50,771 nt of DNA. It comes from Candidatus Pacearchaeota archaeon. GTDB lineage: Archaea > Nanobdellota > Nanobdellia > Pacearchaeales > GW2011-AR1. Shown piece by piece: positions 41,108 to 49,489 of this stretch. Below the pieces are notes generated by a model, which saw only the letters and a program-made list of their open reading frames with translations, was not told the DNA's origin and searched no databases. The translations under genes and the position numbers were made by a program. The stretch is from contig NZBT01000012.1 of the NCBI GenBank assembly GCA_002688015.1, forward strand, positions 1-50,771, given 5' to 3'. How positions within the stretch are numbered: position 1 is the first letter of the stretch; each line of letters begins with the position of its first letter.

Positions 41108-42004
41108 ATGAAAATTGGATTTATTGGCTTAGGCAAGATGGGGGAGAATATGGTTTTGAACTTAGCTAGCAAAGGGCATAAGTTAGTTGTTTCTAATAGG
41201 AGCCCAGAGCCGATTAAGAAGTTAAGTAAGAAGAATGTTACTGCAGTTTACGAGTTGAAAGACATGTGTTCTAAGTTAGGAGGGAATAAGATAATTTTTA
41301 TTATGGTGCCAGAAGGAAAGCCAGTTGATTCTGTCCTTTCAGTGTTGAAGTCTGATTTAAGTAAGGGAGATATTGTTGTAGATGGGGGAAATTCATATTA
41401 TGAAGATTCTATTAGGAGATATGGTGAGCTAAGAAAACTCGGAGTTTCATTTATGGACCTTGGTGTCTCCGGAGGTTTAGAAGGAGCAAGACACGGAGCT
41501 AGTTTAATGATTGGAGGGGATAAGAGCGCATTTAAAAAAGTTGAGCCAATTTTTAGAGACTTGGCAGAAAAAGATGGTTATGCTTATTTAGGAAAGAGTG
41601 GGGCAGGACATTTTGTTAAGATAATTCATAATGGGATTGAATACGGGATTTTAGAAGCTTATGCGGAAGGTTTTGAAGTTTTAGATAAAAGTAATTATGA
41701 TTTAGATTATGAGGCGGTTAGTAGGGTTTGGAAGAACGGTTCAGTCATTAGATCTTGGCTTATTGAGCTTGCAGAGAAAGCATTTAAGAAAACTGATCGT
41801 TTGCGTAAGGTACCTGGAGTTGTTGGAGGAGGAAAAACAGGAATGTGGGCTGCTAAGATTGCGAAAAAAGAAGGGGTTGAGTTTGTTACATTAAAGCATG
41901 CTTTGTCTAGAAGGAGAGAAAGTAAAAAGAAACAGAGCTTTGGAACAAAGTTCATTGCAACTATGAGAAACATGTTTGGAGGGCATATGATTGAAAAGGG
42001 ATAA
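41108..42004 (+). CDS. gnd: 6-phosphogluconate dehydrogenase, short (GndA/YqeC) type
   Basis: A 298-aa enzyme: NAD(P)-binding KIGFIGLGKMGENMVLNLAS, IIFIMVPEGKPVDSVL, DGGNSYYEDS, the substrate signature LGVSGGLEGARHGASLMIGG and the catalytic Lys in GAGHFVKIIHNGIEYG. It oxidatively decarboxylates 6-phosphogluconate to ribulose-5-phosphate. About 300 aa is right for the short type; the classical form has about 470. The track start at 41066 precedes the nucleotide fold; ATG 41108 with AAGAGAG upstream fits. Heads gnd-(membrane gene)-rpiB-rpe. Confidence 0.93.
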   Translation: MKIGFIGLGKMGENMVLNLASKGHKLVVSNRSPEPIKKLSKKNVTAVYELKDMCSKLGGNKIIFIMVPEGKPVDSVLSVLKSDLSKGDIVVDGGNSYYEDSIRRYGELRKLGVSFMDLGVSGGLEGARHGASLMIGGDKSAFKKVEPIFRDLAEKDGYAYLGKSGAGHFVKIIHNGIEYGILEAYAEGFEVLDKSNYDLDYEAVSRVWKNGSVIRSWLIELAEKAFKKTDRLRKVPGVVGGGKTGMWAAKIAKKEGVEFVTLKHALSRRRESKKKQSFGTKFIATMRNMFGGHMIEKG

Positions 42005-42005
42005 A

Positions 42006-42236
42006 ATGGTATTTGAATTTAATATTGAGTTTTGGGCTTTTACGTTTGATTCGTTAGGTAAGATTTTGATAGCTGCGACTGCTTTGATGGCTCACAGAAT
42101 TATTATGAAACATAGAGGAATAGATGATATTGTTTTGAAAGATATGAGATTAGAGTTTACAACTGGCATTGTGGGTATAATAATGATTGTTATTGGGTAT
42201 GCTTTACATCTGACTAGATTGGGGGGATTTAAATGA
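42006..42236 (+). CDS. Small membrane protein inside the pentose phosphate operon
   Basis: A 76-aa protein starting 1 bp after gnd and overlapping rpiB by 4 bp. It has two helices, AFTFDSLGKILIAATALMAH and TTGIVGIIMIVIGYALHLTR, joined by RIIMKHRGIDDIVLKDMRLE. I recognise no family. The track start at 41991 lies inside gnd. Tight coupling to gnd and rpiB hints at a link to the pathway, but the location alone is weak evidence. Confidence 0.7.
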   Translation: MVFEFNIEFWAFTFDSLGKILIAATALMAHRIIMKHRGIDDIVLKDMRLEFTTGIVGIIMIVIGYALHLTRLGGFK

Positions 42237-42691
42237 AAATGAAAATTTATATTGGAGCAGATCATGCAGGCGTGAAATTGAAGGAGAAGATAGTTAGTTA
42301 TTTGAAAAAGCAGAAGATTGCTTTTGAGGATTTTGGGAGTTTTGATGGAAAAAGTAAGGATGATTATCCTGATTTTGCTGTGAAGGTTGGAGAGGGTGTT
42401 TCCAAACATAAGGGAGAGAGTCTTGGAATCTTGATTTGTGGCTCTGGAACGGGAATGGCAATAGCTGCGAATAAAGTTAAAGGGATAAGAGCAGCTACGG
42501 GATATGATGCCTATAGTGTTAAGAAGGGAAGGGAAGACAATGATGTCAATGTTCTTTGTTTGAGGGGAAGAGAAATGTCTGATTTGAAGAACCTAGGCTT
42601 ACTCAAATTGTTTCTGAAGACAGGATTTAGTAAGAAAAGTAGGCATTTGAGAAGAATACATAAGATTTCTAGATTTGAGGGAAGAAAATGA
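42233..42691 (+). CDS. rpiB: Ribose-5-phosphate isomerase B
   Basis: A 152-aa RpiB/LacAB-family enzyme: KIYIGADHAGVKLKEKIVSY, FGSFDGKSKDDYPDFA, ILICGSGTGMAIAANKVKGI RAA and NDVNVLCLRGRE. It interconverts ribulose-5-phosphate and ribose-5-phosphate. The usual active-site region GTGxGMAIAANK is intact. Its start overlaps the membrane gene and its stop overlaps rpe, so translation is coupled. Confidence 0.93.
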   Translation: MKMKIYIGADHAGVKLKEKIVSYLKKQKIAFEDFGSFDGKSKDDYPDFAVKVGEGVSKHKGESLGILICGSGTGMAIAANKVKGIRAATGYDAYSVKKGREDNDVNVLCLRGREMSDLKNLGLLKLFLKTGFSKKSRHLRRIHKISRFEGRK

Positions 42692-43332
42692 AGGTTGTTC
42701 CAACAGTTTTTGCTAAGAATAAGAAAGATTTTGATTCAAGATTTAAGAAGCTAATAAAGGTAAGTAAAGAGTTACAGATAGATTTTATGGATGGTAAATT
42801 TGTGAAGAGCAAGGGTGTTTCTTTAAAAGATATCCCTCGTTTGAGAGGGAAAGGGAAGTTTGAAGCTCATTTGATGGTTAAGAATCCTGGAGAATGGATT
42901 CAGGATTTAAAGAAAAAGGGATTTTCTAAAGTTTTAGTTCATTATGAAGCTGTTAAAGATATAGACAATTTGAGTAGAATTGTTTTTCTGATTAAGAGTG
43001 AGAAAATGAAATCTTGGCTTGTTTTTAATCCAGAAACCGATTTTAATAGAATTAAAGAAGTTTTGTCAAGAATGGATATAGATGGAATAATGTTTATGGG
43101 AGTCAAACCAGGAAAAGAAGGACAGAAGTTAGATCCTAATTTAATTAGAAAGGTGTCTAATGTGAGGAATTTTGATAGGAAGATAAAAATACAAGTGGAT
43201 GGAGGAATTAATGATAAGAATGTTGGGAATTTGGGGAAGGCAGGAGTTGATATAGTTAATGTCGGAAGTTTTGTGTCACAGGCAAAAGATCCGAAAAAGT
43301 CTTTTGAATTGTTAAAGAAGAAAGCTGCTTAA
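42688..43332 (+). CDS. rpe: Ribulose-phosphate 3-epimerase
   Basis: A 214-aa barrel: QIDFMDGKFVKSKG (metal Asp), FEAHLMVKNPGEW (metal His), IMFMGVKPGKEGQKLDP and QVDGGINDKNVGNLGKAGVD IVNVGSFV. It interconverts ribulose- and xylulose-5-phosphate. The N-terminus (VVPTVFAKNKKDFDSR) has PTVFA where most have PSILA. It ends convergently with pgl, the stops overlapping. Confidence 0.88.
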   Translation: MKVVPTVFAKNKKDFDSRFKKLIKVSKELQIDFMDGKFVKSKGVSLKDIPRLRGKGKFEAHLMVKNPGEWIQDLKKKGFSKVLVHYEAVKDIDNLSRIVFLIKSEKMKSWLVFNPETDFNRIKEVLSRMDIDGIMFMGVKPGKEGQKLDPNLIRKVSNVRNFDRKIKIQVDGGINDKNVGNLGKAGVDIVNVGSFVSQAKDPKKSFELLKKKAA

Positions 43333-44009
43333 CTTTGTATGTTTGTTAAAACATAAGATTCTTTGATTCTGTTAACGAGTTTCGCTGGAACATCCTTTAC
43401 TTTTAGCTTGGGATTTATAAACTTTTCATAAGCCTCTTTCTTTTTTTCTCCGAAGAATAGTAGAATTGAGAGCTTGGATTTTGTTAATAAGGAATATGAA
43501 GCAGAAATTCTATCTTTAGGAGGTTTGGAAGAATTTTTTACATCTATATAGTAGGGGGAAGAAGATTTTATTGAACGGTGTTTTGGAAATAATGAAGCAA
43601 CATGTCCATCTTCTCCTGCGGAAAGGAGAACGATATCAAATTTTCCTCCGTATTTCTTTAGCTCTTTAGTGTATTTAGATACAGGTTCTTGAAAGTTATA
43701 TGCATGAATGTTTTCTTTTTTTATCTTTCTTTTTTCTAAAAGTTCTTTTAGGAAAGAGGATCTTGCGAGTTTGAAGTTGCTTTCTGAATCGAATATTGCT
43801 ACTTTTCTGTCGTCAACGAGAAAGATATGAACTTTTTTCCAAGGAATTTTGGAGTCTAAGAATCTTTTGAATATTCCTGGGACTGAAGTTCCTCCAGGAA
43901 TGCCTAGGACAACATGCTCTTTTTCTTCTAAAAGTGCTTTTATTTTAGATTCAATTAAATGTGTTGCTCTTTTTTCCATTAAATCTTTATTTCCGAAAAT
44001 TAGTCTCAT
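43329..44009 (-). CDS. pgl: 6-phosphogluconolactonase
   Basis: A 226-aa NagB/RpiA-fold enzyme: VVLGIPGGTSVPGIFKRFLD, IFLVDDRKVAIFDSESNFKL (family DERxVp..dSN), the catalytic region LLSAGEDGHVASLFPKH and a late KPPKDRISASYSLL. It hydrolyses 6-phosphogluconolactone, feeding gnd. A TATA box (GTTTATAATA, minus strand near 44032-44041) lies about 27 bp before the ATG, in addition to possible read-through from tkt 40 bp upstream. Confidence 0.9.
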   Translation of the reverse strand: MRLIFGNKDLMEKRATHLIESKIKALLEEKEHVVLGIPGGTSVPGIFKRFLDSKIPWKKVHIFLVDDRKVAIFDSESNFKLARSSFLKELLEKRKIKKENIHAYNFQEPVSKYTKELKKYGGKFDIVLLSAGEDGHVASLFPKHRSIKSSSPYYIDVKNSSKPPKDRISASYSLLTKSKLSILLFFGEKKKEAYEKFINPKLKVKDVPAKLVNRIKESYVLTNIQS

Positions 44010-44049
44010 CCTTTGATTTAGGAATTATGTATTATAAACTTAGCGGATT

Positions 44050-45867
44050 TTATTTTATCTCTCTTACTGCTAAAGAAATGTGTTGCCAGTTTATTTTATG
44101 TTTGTCAAGGAGTTGGGACATTGTTCCAGAATGTGGAATGCCAGAGACATAAAGATGTTTAATTTTTATTCCAGTGGAGACAAGAGATTCAGAAAGCATT
44201 TCTCCAATTCCTCCTGCTTTGAAATGATCTTCCGCTATTACAACTTTTTTCCCATGGGATTTGATGAAAGAGATTAGTTTTTTGGAGTTTAATGGTTTTA
44301 TAGAATAAAGATCTATGACTGAAGTATTGATTTTTTTACTTTTGAGAAGTTCATGAGCTCTTAGAGATTCGTGTACAGTTATTCCAGATCCTATTAAGAC
44401 AACTTTATCCTTAGAAGATTGTTTGATGACTTTGAAATCTCCTATTTTGAAAGATTCATTTGTTGAATGGATAATTGGTGTTTTTGGCCTTGAAGTTCTA
44501 ATATATGTTATCCCTGGATTGTTTGCTGCTGAGACAAGTAATTTCTCTGTTGAAACAGCGTCACAAGGATAGAGAACAGTTGAATTTGGAAGATCACGGA
44601 AGATTGATATATCTTCTAATCCCATTTGGCTGGAGCCATCAGGTCCTATGGAAACTCCGCTGTGGGAACCGCAGACAGTAAAGTTAGCTGAGGAGAGAGC
44701 AGCCATTCTTAGTTGATCATGGGCTCTTGACAGGAATGCAGAGAAAGTTGAGGCGAAGGGTTTGTATCCTTTCTTGGAAAGGCCAAGGGAAACGCCAATA
44801 AGGTCTTGTTCCGCAATATATGTTTCAATGAATTGTTGAGGTGTTTTCTTCTTTACAAGATCTGAATGTGTTGAGTTTGATACTTCAGCATCTATTGCTA
44901 ATATTCTGGAATCAGATTTTGCAAGGGCAGCGAGAGCTTGTCCGTAAGCTTCTCTTGTAGCAATCTCTTGATCACTTGGGAATTTAGGAGAGATATATTT
45001 AGATTTTTTTAATTTGGGAGATATCTTCTTTGGAGATTGAATTTTTATTTTTGGCATTTCATGATCTGGTATTTCAGAAAGAGCTTTTACCATTTGTTTT
45101 TCATCAAGGGTTTTTCCATGCCAGTTTTCTTTGTTTTTTAAGAAACTCACAGATTGCCCTTTGAATGTTTTTGCTATTATTATTGTGGGCTTTTTACTTT
45201 TTCTTGATTTCTTTAGAGCTGAAATTAAAGATGGAATTTTGTGTCCGTTTACAATTATTGTGTTCCAACCAAAAGATTTGAATCTGGAAGCATATGTTTT
45301 AACGTCATGAGCTAGCATTGTTTGCTTTGTTTGGCCTAATCTGTTTGCATCAAGAATTGCTATTAGATTTCCAAGATTGTAATGGCTTGCTAACTGTAAA
45401 GCTTCATAGATGGATCCTTCAGCCATTTCGCTGTCTCCTAATAATACATATGTTTTGTAGCTGCGTTTGGAAAGTTTTGCTGCTAGAGCCATTCCAAGAC
45501 CAACAGAAAGTCCTTGTCCTAAACTGCCTGTAGCTACTTTAATCCATGGAAGAGAACGCGGCATTGGATGTCCTTCTAAAGGAGAAGATAGGGAACGTAA
45601 GGTTAACAGATTATGTCTAATTGCTCCCGCGCGATATAGAGCTGAATAGAGGATTGGGGCTGCGTGCCCTTTTGATAGGATAAATTCATCATTGTTTTTA
45701 TTGCTTGGATTTGAAGAGTCAAATTTCATTTCGGAGAAGAAGAGAACGGACAGGATTTCAGCACAAGACATGCAAGAAGTTGGATGTCCAGAGCCAGCTG
45801 CACTTGTAGAAAGGATCGAGTCGCGCCTTAATATATCTGCAATTTGTTGGAGTTGTTTTATTTTCAT
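44050..45867 (-). CDS. tkt: Transketolase, full-length
   Basis: A 605-aa single-chain transketolase: STSAAGSGHPTSCMS and SKGHAAPILYSALYRAG in the N-domain, the TPP/Mg motif LLGDSEMAEGSIYEALQLAS with ANRLGQ, the Pyr-domain Glu in FIETYIAEQDLIGVSLGLSK and CGSHSGVSIGPDGSSQMGLE D, and a C-domain with VVIAEDHFKAGGIGEML. Many archaea encode it as two genes; here they are fused. A TATA box (TTTATATATCC, minus strand near 45902) precedes a short leader with AGAGGTCC. Confidence 0.94.
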   Translation of the reverse strand: MKIKQLQQIADILRRDSILSTSAAGSGHPTSCMSCAEILSVLFFSEMKFDSSNPSNKNNDEFILSKGHAAPILYSALYRAGAIRHNLLTLRSLSSPLEGHPMPRSLPWIKVATGSLGQGLSVGLGMALAAKLSKRSYKTYVLLGDSEMAEGSIYEALQLASHYNLGNLIAILDANRLGQTKQTMLAHDVKTYASRFKSFGWNTIIVNGHKIPSLISALKKSRKSKKPTIIIAKTFKGQSVSFLKNKENWHGKTLDEKQMVKALSEIPDHEMPKIKIQSPKKISPKLKKSKYISPKFPSDQEIATREAYGQALAALAKSDSRILAIDAEVSNSTHSDLVKKKTPQQFIETYIAEQDLIGVSLGLSKKGYKPFASTFSAFLSRAHDQLRMAALSSANFTVCGSHSGVSIGPDGSSQMGLEDISIFRDLPNSTVLYPCDAVSTEKLLVSAANNPGITYIRTSRPKTPIIHSTNESFKIGDFKVIKQSSKDKVVLIGSGITVHESLRAHELLKSKKINTSVIDLYSIKPLNSKKLISFIKSHGKKVVIAEDHFKAGGIGEMLSESLVSTGIKIKHLYVSGIPHSGTMSQLLDKHKINWQHISLAVREIK

Positions 45868-45958
45868 ACGGACCTCTTTTATTATGAAGATAATTAGAAT
45901 GGGATATATAAAAATGTGTTGTTAGTTAGGTTTAAATAGAGGTTTTCTTGAGAATTTC

Positions 45959-46588
45959 ATGGTAGATATAGTTAGAGGAAAAGTAAATGGATGCAGTAGA
46001 GATATTTTTGATATTTACAGAGAGGCGTTTTTTGTTTTAACACCTGATGAAGAAATATTTTCTGAACGAGAAGAATATCTTTCAGAAATTCTTAAAAGAG
46101 ATTCTATTGTCTTAGCGCTTAATTCAGGAAATGTTGTTGGTTTCCAGACTTACTCTTTTTTAGGGGATTCAGAATTAATAGAGGATAATGTGAAATCAAA
46201 ACTTTATTATGCTGCTTATCCTGGAGAAGAGGATTCCTTAAGAAGATATTATGAAAGGCATCTATGTCTTTGTCAAAAAGGAAAGGTTGTTGTAGAATAT
46301 TTTGATAATGAATTCGGTGGGGAAAAAAGAGAGTCAGAGGATTCTGATTTTTATTTTGATTCTTTAGCTGTCCATCCAGATTTTAGAGGGAGAGGTATTG
46401 GAAGAGAATTGATTAAAGAAGGATTAGCTATTGCTAGGGAAGGAGAATCTTCTGCAGTTTATGTTGATTGTTGGGATAATTCTCCAGTTTCAAAATTATT
46501 TGGTTCTTTTGATTTTTTACCGATTATAAGACTTGGGCCTGCGCATTTTGATGGAAGTTCTTCTTTGTTCATGGGAAAAAGGCTTTAA
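45959..46588 (+). CDS. GNAT-family acetyltransferase
   Basis: A 209-aa protein with the acetyl-CoA motif SLAVHPDFRGRGIGRELIKE G (R/QxxGxG/A) around residue 140, preceded by the strand FYFDSLAV and followed by SAVYVDCWDNSPVSKLFGSF. The substrate cannot be told from the sequence. TTTAAATAG at 45930-45938 lies about 26 bp before the ATG, so the mRNA should be leaderless. Confidence 0.85.
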   Translation: MVDIVRGKVNGCSRDIFDIYREAFFVLTPDEEIFSEREEYLSEILKRDSIVLALNSGNVVGFQTYSFLGDSELIEDNVKSKLYYAAYPGEEDSLRRYYERHLCLCQKGKVVVEYFDNEFGGEKRESEDSDFYFDSLAVHPDFRGRGIGRELIKEGLAIAREGESSAVYVDCWDNSPVSKLFGSFDFLPIIRLGPAHFDGSSSLFMGKRL

Positions 46589-46658
46589 CAGAGTTTCACA
46601 CAAGTATATAAAGTAAACACACGTTTACCCATTATGAATAAAAATGGAGGTACTAAAA

Positions 46659-46841
46659 ATGAAATACAAAAATTTTATGGATGGAGACGTTATTGGAGTT
46701 CTAGATTGTAATGCTTGTGAAGAGATGTTATCCCAAGATGCAGAATTGAAAAGAGTTCAAACAAAAGAAGAATTAGAAGAGATTAAGATTATGTTAAAAG
46801 AAATTGAAGAACTTTGTTATGCATGTAGGTTAGAGAAGTAG
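46659..46841 (+). CDS. Small CxxC/CxxC protein
   Basis: A 60-aa protein with LDCNACEEML near residue 17 and LCYACRLEK at the C-terminus: two CxxC pairs about 36 residues apart around an acidic helix (KEELEEIKIMLKEIEEL), suggesting a bound zinc. The track start at 46644 overlaps the SD (GGAGGTA), so I chose the ATG at 46659. AGTATATAAAG near 46604 is the TATA box, giving a leader of about 27 nt. Confidence 0.65.
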   Translation: MKYKNFMDGDVIGVLDCNACEEMLSQDAELKRVQTKEELEEIKIMLKEIEELCYACRLEK

Positions 46842-46871
46842 GTTTATAAGTTATAATTACCTTTTTGTTTT

Positions 46872-47639
46872 ATGAAAAAGAAGGTGTTATTTTTAGGAGC
46901 AAGTGGACGGATCGGAAGGAATTTTGTTAATGATTATTGGAATCAGAGGTTTGATAAGAAATATGAGTTGATTTTAGGATCTAGGAATCCAGGAAAAATT
47001 AAGGACAAGAGGTTTAAGACAAGGAAAGTAGATATTCTAGATATTTCTGAATTAAAGAAGGCTTTCAAGGGGATAGACGCGGTTTTAAATTTGGCTGCTA
47101 ATGCTAATCAAAATGCTGCCTTTTCTGATCTAGTCAAACCAAATATATATGGAATTTATAATGTTTTAGAGGCAGCTAAGCAGGCAAAGGTTAAGAGAGT
47201 TATAACTGCAAGTAGTATTCATGCTGTTAAAGGTTATAGGGAAGGTAAGATTATTGAGGAAAGTGATGCTCCAAAGCCTGAGAATCTTTATGGGGCTACA
47301 AAAGCTTTTGCAGAAGCTTTATGTTATGTTTATTCTAAGAAGTTTGGGCTTTCTTGTCTAGCTATTAGAATTGGAGCTTATGTTTCAGATGATTTAAGAC
47401 AGAAAGTTTGTTTTGAGAGACATAATTATGATTATGTAATAAGTCAAAGAGATATGGCTCAGTTGTTTCATAAAGCGATTATTGCTCCTGAGAAAGTTAA
47501 GTATGGAGTTTTATCAGGAATTTCAAATAATAAGAAGAAGCGTTTGGCTCTAAATTGTACTAAAAAGCTTGTTGGCTATAAACCGAAGGATGATGCTTAT
47601 GCTTTATGTGATTCTGTAAAGAAACATTCTATAAGGTGA
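46872..47639 (+). CDS. NAD-dependent epimerase/dehydratase (extended SDR)
   Basis: A 255-aa extended SDR: nucleotide motif VLFLGASGRIGRNFVNDYW, DAVLNLAANANQNAAFSDLV, catalytic Ser in VITASSIHAVKGY and the YxxxK pair in ENLYGATKAFAEALCYVYSK. The pattern is closest to the uronate dehydrogenase-like group, which acts on sugar acids or nucleotide sugars, but the substrate cannot be fixed. GTTTATAAG about 26 bp upstream suggests a leaderless mRNA. Confidence 0.85.
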   Translation: MKKKVLFLGASGRIGRNFVNDYWNQRFDKKYELILGSRNPGKIKDKRFKTRKVDILDISELKKAFKGIDAVLNLAANANQNAAFSDLVKPNIYGIYNVLEAAKQAKVKRVITASSIHAVKGYREGKIIEESDAPKPENLYGATKAFAEALCYVYSKKFGLSCLAIRIGAYVSDDLRQKVCFERHNYDYVISQRDMAQLFHKAIIAPEKVKYGVLSGISNNKKKRLALNCTKKLVGYKPKDDAYALCDSVKKHSIR

Positions 47640-47686
47640 TTCTTGAGTGCAATAAATAATAAAAAGGGCTCCTCTTTCTTCTGAGA

Positions 47687-47881
47687 ATGAGTGATGAAGT
47701 GGATCCACAAAGGGCTTTTAGACAGGCAGAAAGATATTTTGGATATAAGGGTCCTGATGTTCTTATGAGGGAAGGAAGAGATTATCCAAAGATCCATCCA
47801 GGAGTTTCAGCTTTTAATAGGGAAATGAAGAAGAAAGCAGGTTTACATAAAAAGGGCAGGAACCTTCCTGTTGGATTTTAG
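47687..47881 (+). CDS. Hypothetical 64-aa protein
   Basis: A small basic protein, MSDEVDPQRAFRQAERYFGY then KGPDVLMREGRDYPKIHPGV and a Lys-rich tail GLHKKGRNLPVGF. An AT-rich AATAAATAATAAAAA lies about 26-30 bp upstream. No family recognised. It is convergent with rtcB. Confidence 0.6.
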   Translation: MSDEVDPQRAFRQAERYFGYKGPDVLMREGRDYPKIHPGVSAFNREMKKKAGLHKKGRNLPVGF

Positions 47882-47902
47882 GGGTTGTTGATGTTCCTAA
47901 TT

Positions 47903-47917
47903 GGGCTTTAGAAGCCC
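47903..47917. terminator. GC-rich hairpin between convergent genes
   Basis: GGGCTT-TAG-AAGCCC is a 6-bp stem in the 55-bp gap between the 64-aa gene and rtcB. GGGCTTTAAGCCC, nearly the same palindrome, lies at 1743-1755 between two minus-strand genes. It may end transcription from both sides, though no T run follows closely. Confidence 0.3.
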
Positions 47918-47936
47918 GAGATGAGAGATACTAGTG

Positions 47937-49115
47937 TTAGGTTTGCCAGTTGATTAAGGGAATAATGTGCTTTTTTGTGGAAACTGAAGTTTTCTGTTTT
48001 TCCATAACTTCTTTTATTGGTTTGTATGCTATTGGAGATTCATCTAGATTTTCTTCATTGAAATCAGCTGTTACGTTAGGAACCAAGGCTTTGAATTGGG
48101 CGATTGTTAATTTGTTTCTTGCTTCTTTTCTACTCATCGCACGGCCTGCTCCGTGAGAAGAGGAGTTTAGGAATTTTGAACTCCCAAGGCCCTCTACTAG
48201 ATATGAGCCATCACGCATGTTTGCTGGAATCACACCACGCTCTCCTTTCTTTGCAGGGGTTGCTCCCTTTCTATGGATGTATCTCCCTTTCTCTAAAATT
48301 GCGTGATTATGTGTCTTGTTTGCATAAAGAGTTGATTTTAGAGGGATTTTGAGTACTTTTTCTAGGGAGTCCAGAACGCGGTATGACATTTCTAATCTGT
48401 TTAATAGTGCAAAGTCAAGTCCAAATTGAAGAAGGGCGAGGTATTCTTTTCCCATTTGGGATTTGTCTGAAAGGGGAGCTGTTTTTTCATATTCTTTTTG
48501 GGAGCCAGAAGATTTAATCATGTATCTTTTTGCTACTTCGTGTCCAATGCCTCTTGATCCTGAATGAATTACAAGCCATAGTTCTTTTTCTGTTTTTTCA
48601 TCAAAACCTAGAGAGATGAAATGATTCCCAGCTCCTAAAGAGCCAAGATGTCTTGGAGCAACTTGCTTTATGTGTTGGAGAACAGATTTATCATGTTCTT
48701 TGCTTTCTAGAGAGGAGAGAATTTTCTTGAAGGTAGACATGGTTTTCTCATTAAGGGAAGAAGAATCTTTGTTCTTTTCTCCTAGGCCCATTGGAACGGC
48801 TTTTTTAACTTCTGAAAGAATGGCCTTTGATTTTGATTTTACTAATTTTATTAGGTTTGTTGATTTGTTTTTTGCAGAGATTTTTACAGCTATTACTCCG
48901 CATCCAATATCATAACCTACCCAAGCTGGAACAACGAATTCTTTTGTGATGAGGACAGCTCCAATAGGGGCGACGTAACCACGATGAGCATCAGGCATTA
49001 GAGCCGCTGCTGTTACGAAGGGTTCAGAATAGCAAGCTTTGAATTGGGCTTCTGTTTCTTTGTCAGGGGAAAGGGAATAATTATAGATTGGTTTTGTTTT
49101 ACTTGTATTTGTCAT
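47937..49115 (-). CDS. rtcB: RtcB RNA-splicing ligase
   Basis: A 392-aa tRNA-splicing and RNA-repair ligase joining 2',3'-cyclic phosphate or 3'-phosphate to 5'-OH ends using GTP. Active-site blocks: LMPDAHRGYVAPIGAV, VGYDIGCGVIAVK (metal Cys), LGSLGAGNHFISLG, VIHSGSRGIGHE, KTHNHAI, HRKGATPAKKGERGV and the guanylylated His in NSSSHGAGRAMSRKEA. It is shorter than the usual 480 aa. A TATA box (ATTTAATAAA, near 49137-49146) lies 26 bp before the ATG at 49115, so I shorten the track start by 21 residues. Confidence 0.93.
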   Translation of the reverse strand: MTNTSKTKPIYNYSLSPDKETEAQFKACYSEPFVTAAALMPDAHRGYVAPIGAVLITKEFVVPAWVGYDIGCGVIAVKISAKNKSTNLIKLVKSKSKAILSEVKKAVPMGLGEKNKDSSSLNEKTMSTFKKILSSLESKEHDKSVLQHIKQVAPRHLGSLGAGNHFISLGFDEKTEKELWLVIHSGSRGIGHEVAKRYMIKSSGSQKEYEKTAPLSDKSQMGKEYLALLQFGLDFALLNRLEMSYRVLDSLEKVLKIPLKSTLYANKTHNHAILEKGRYIHRKGATPAKKGERGVIPANMRDGSYLVEGLGSSKFLNSSSHGAGRAMSRKEARNKLTIAQFKALVPNVTADFNEENLDESPIAYKPIKEVMEKQKTSVSTKKHIIPLINWQT

Positions 49116-49140
49116 GTTAGGGAGAAGGAAAAGAGGTTTA

Positions 49141-49440
49141 TTAAATTGATGATTCATAGTTTCTGAATATTCTTTCAAGTTTGTTCATTTTGTTTATTGT
49201 TTTTGTTTTTTTATCGTTTTGTTTCACTTTTACATGTATTGTTTTTCCATCTTTAACTGTGACAATAAATTCAATTCCTTGATAATCTCCTTTTATTCTG
49301 TGATCATCTTCTGTTATCTCTGCTTTAATTTTAGATCTACTTAAATAATCAACTAATGATAATACTGCGGTTTCTCTGTCTAAAAAATTATCTGGTGTTC
49401 CCACATCATACTGGCTTTTTGTTTGATTTCCTCGAGGCAT
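49141..49440 (-). CDS. Hypothetical 99-aa protein
   Basis: A soluble, charged protein: NFLDRETAVLSLVDYLSRSK IKAEITEDD, then IKGDYQGIEFIVTVKDGKTI HVKVKQND, a strand-rich middle resembling small alpha/beta domains, and a basic end. No family recognised. It shares a palindromic TATA box with the divergent gene at 49490. Confidence 0.6.
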   Translation of the reverse strand: MPRGNQTKSQYDVGTPDNFLDRETAVLSLVDYLSRSKIKAEITEDDHRIKGDYQGIEFIVTVKDGKTIHVKVKQNDKKTKTINKMNKLERIFRNYESSI

Positions 49441-49460
49441 AGTTTTTTTTAGAGGGAGGA

Positions 49461-49468
49461 TTTATAAA
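49461..49468. promoter_or_regulatory. Palindromic TATA box placed for two divergent leaderless genes
   Basis: TTTATAAA is self-complementary. Its centre is about 25 bp from the ATG at 49490 (plus) and about 24 bp from the ATG at 49440 (minus), and no other TATA-like sequence lies in the 49-bp gap. Purine-rich stretches (GAGGGAGGA and, on the other strand, AAAAGAA) flank it on both sides as candidate BREs. Confidence 0.6.
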
Positions 49469-49489
49469 TTCTTTTGTTTTAAGGAAAGA

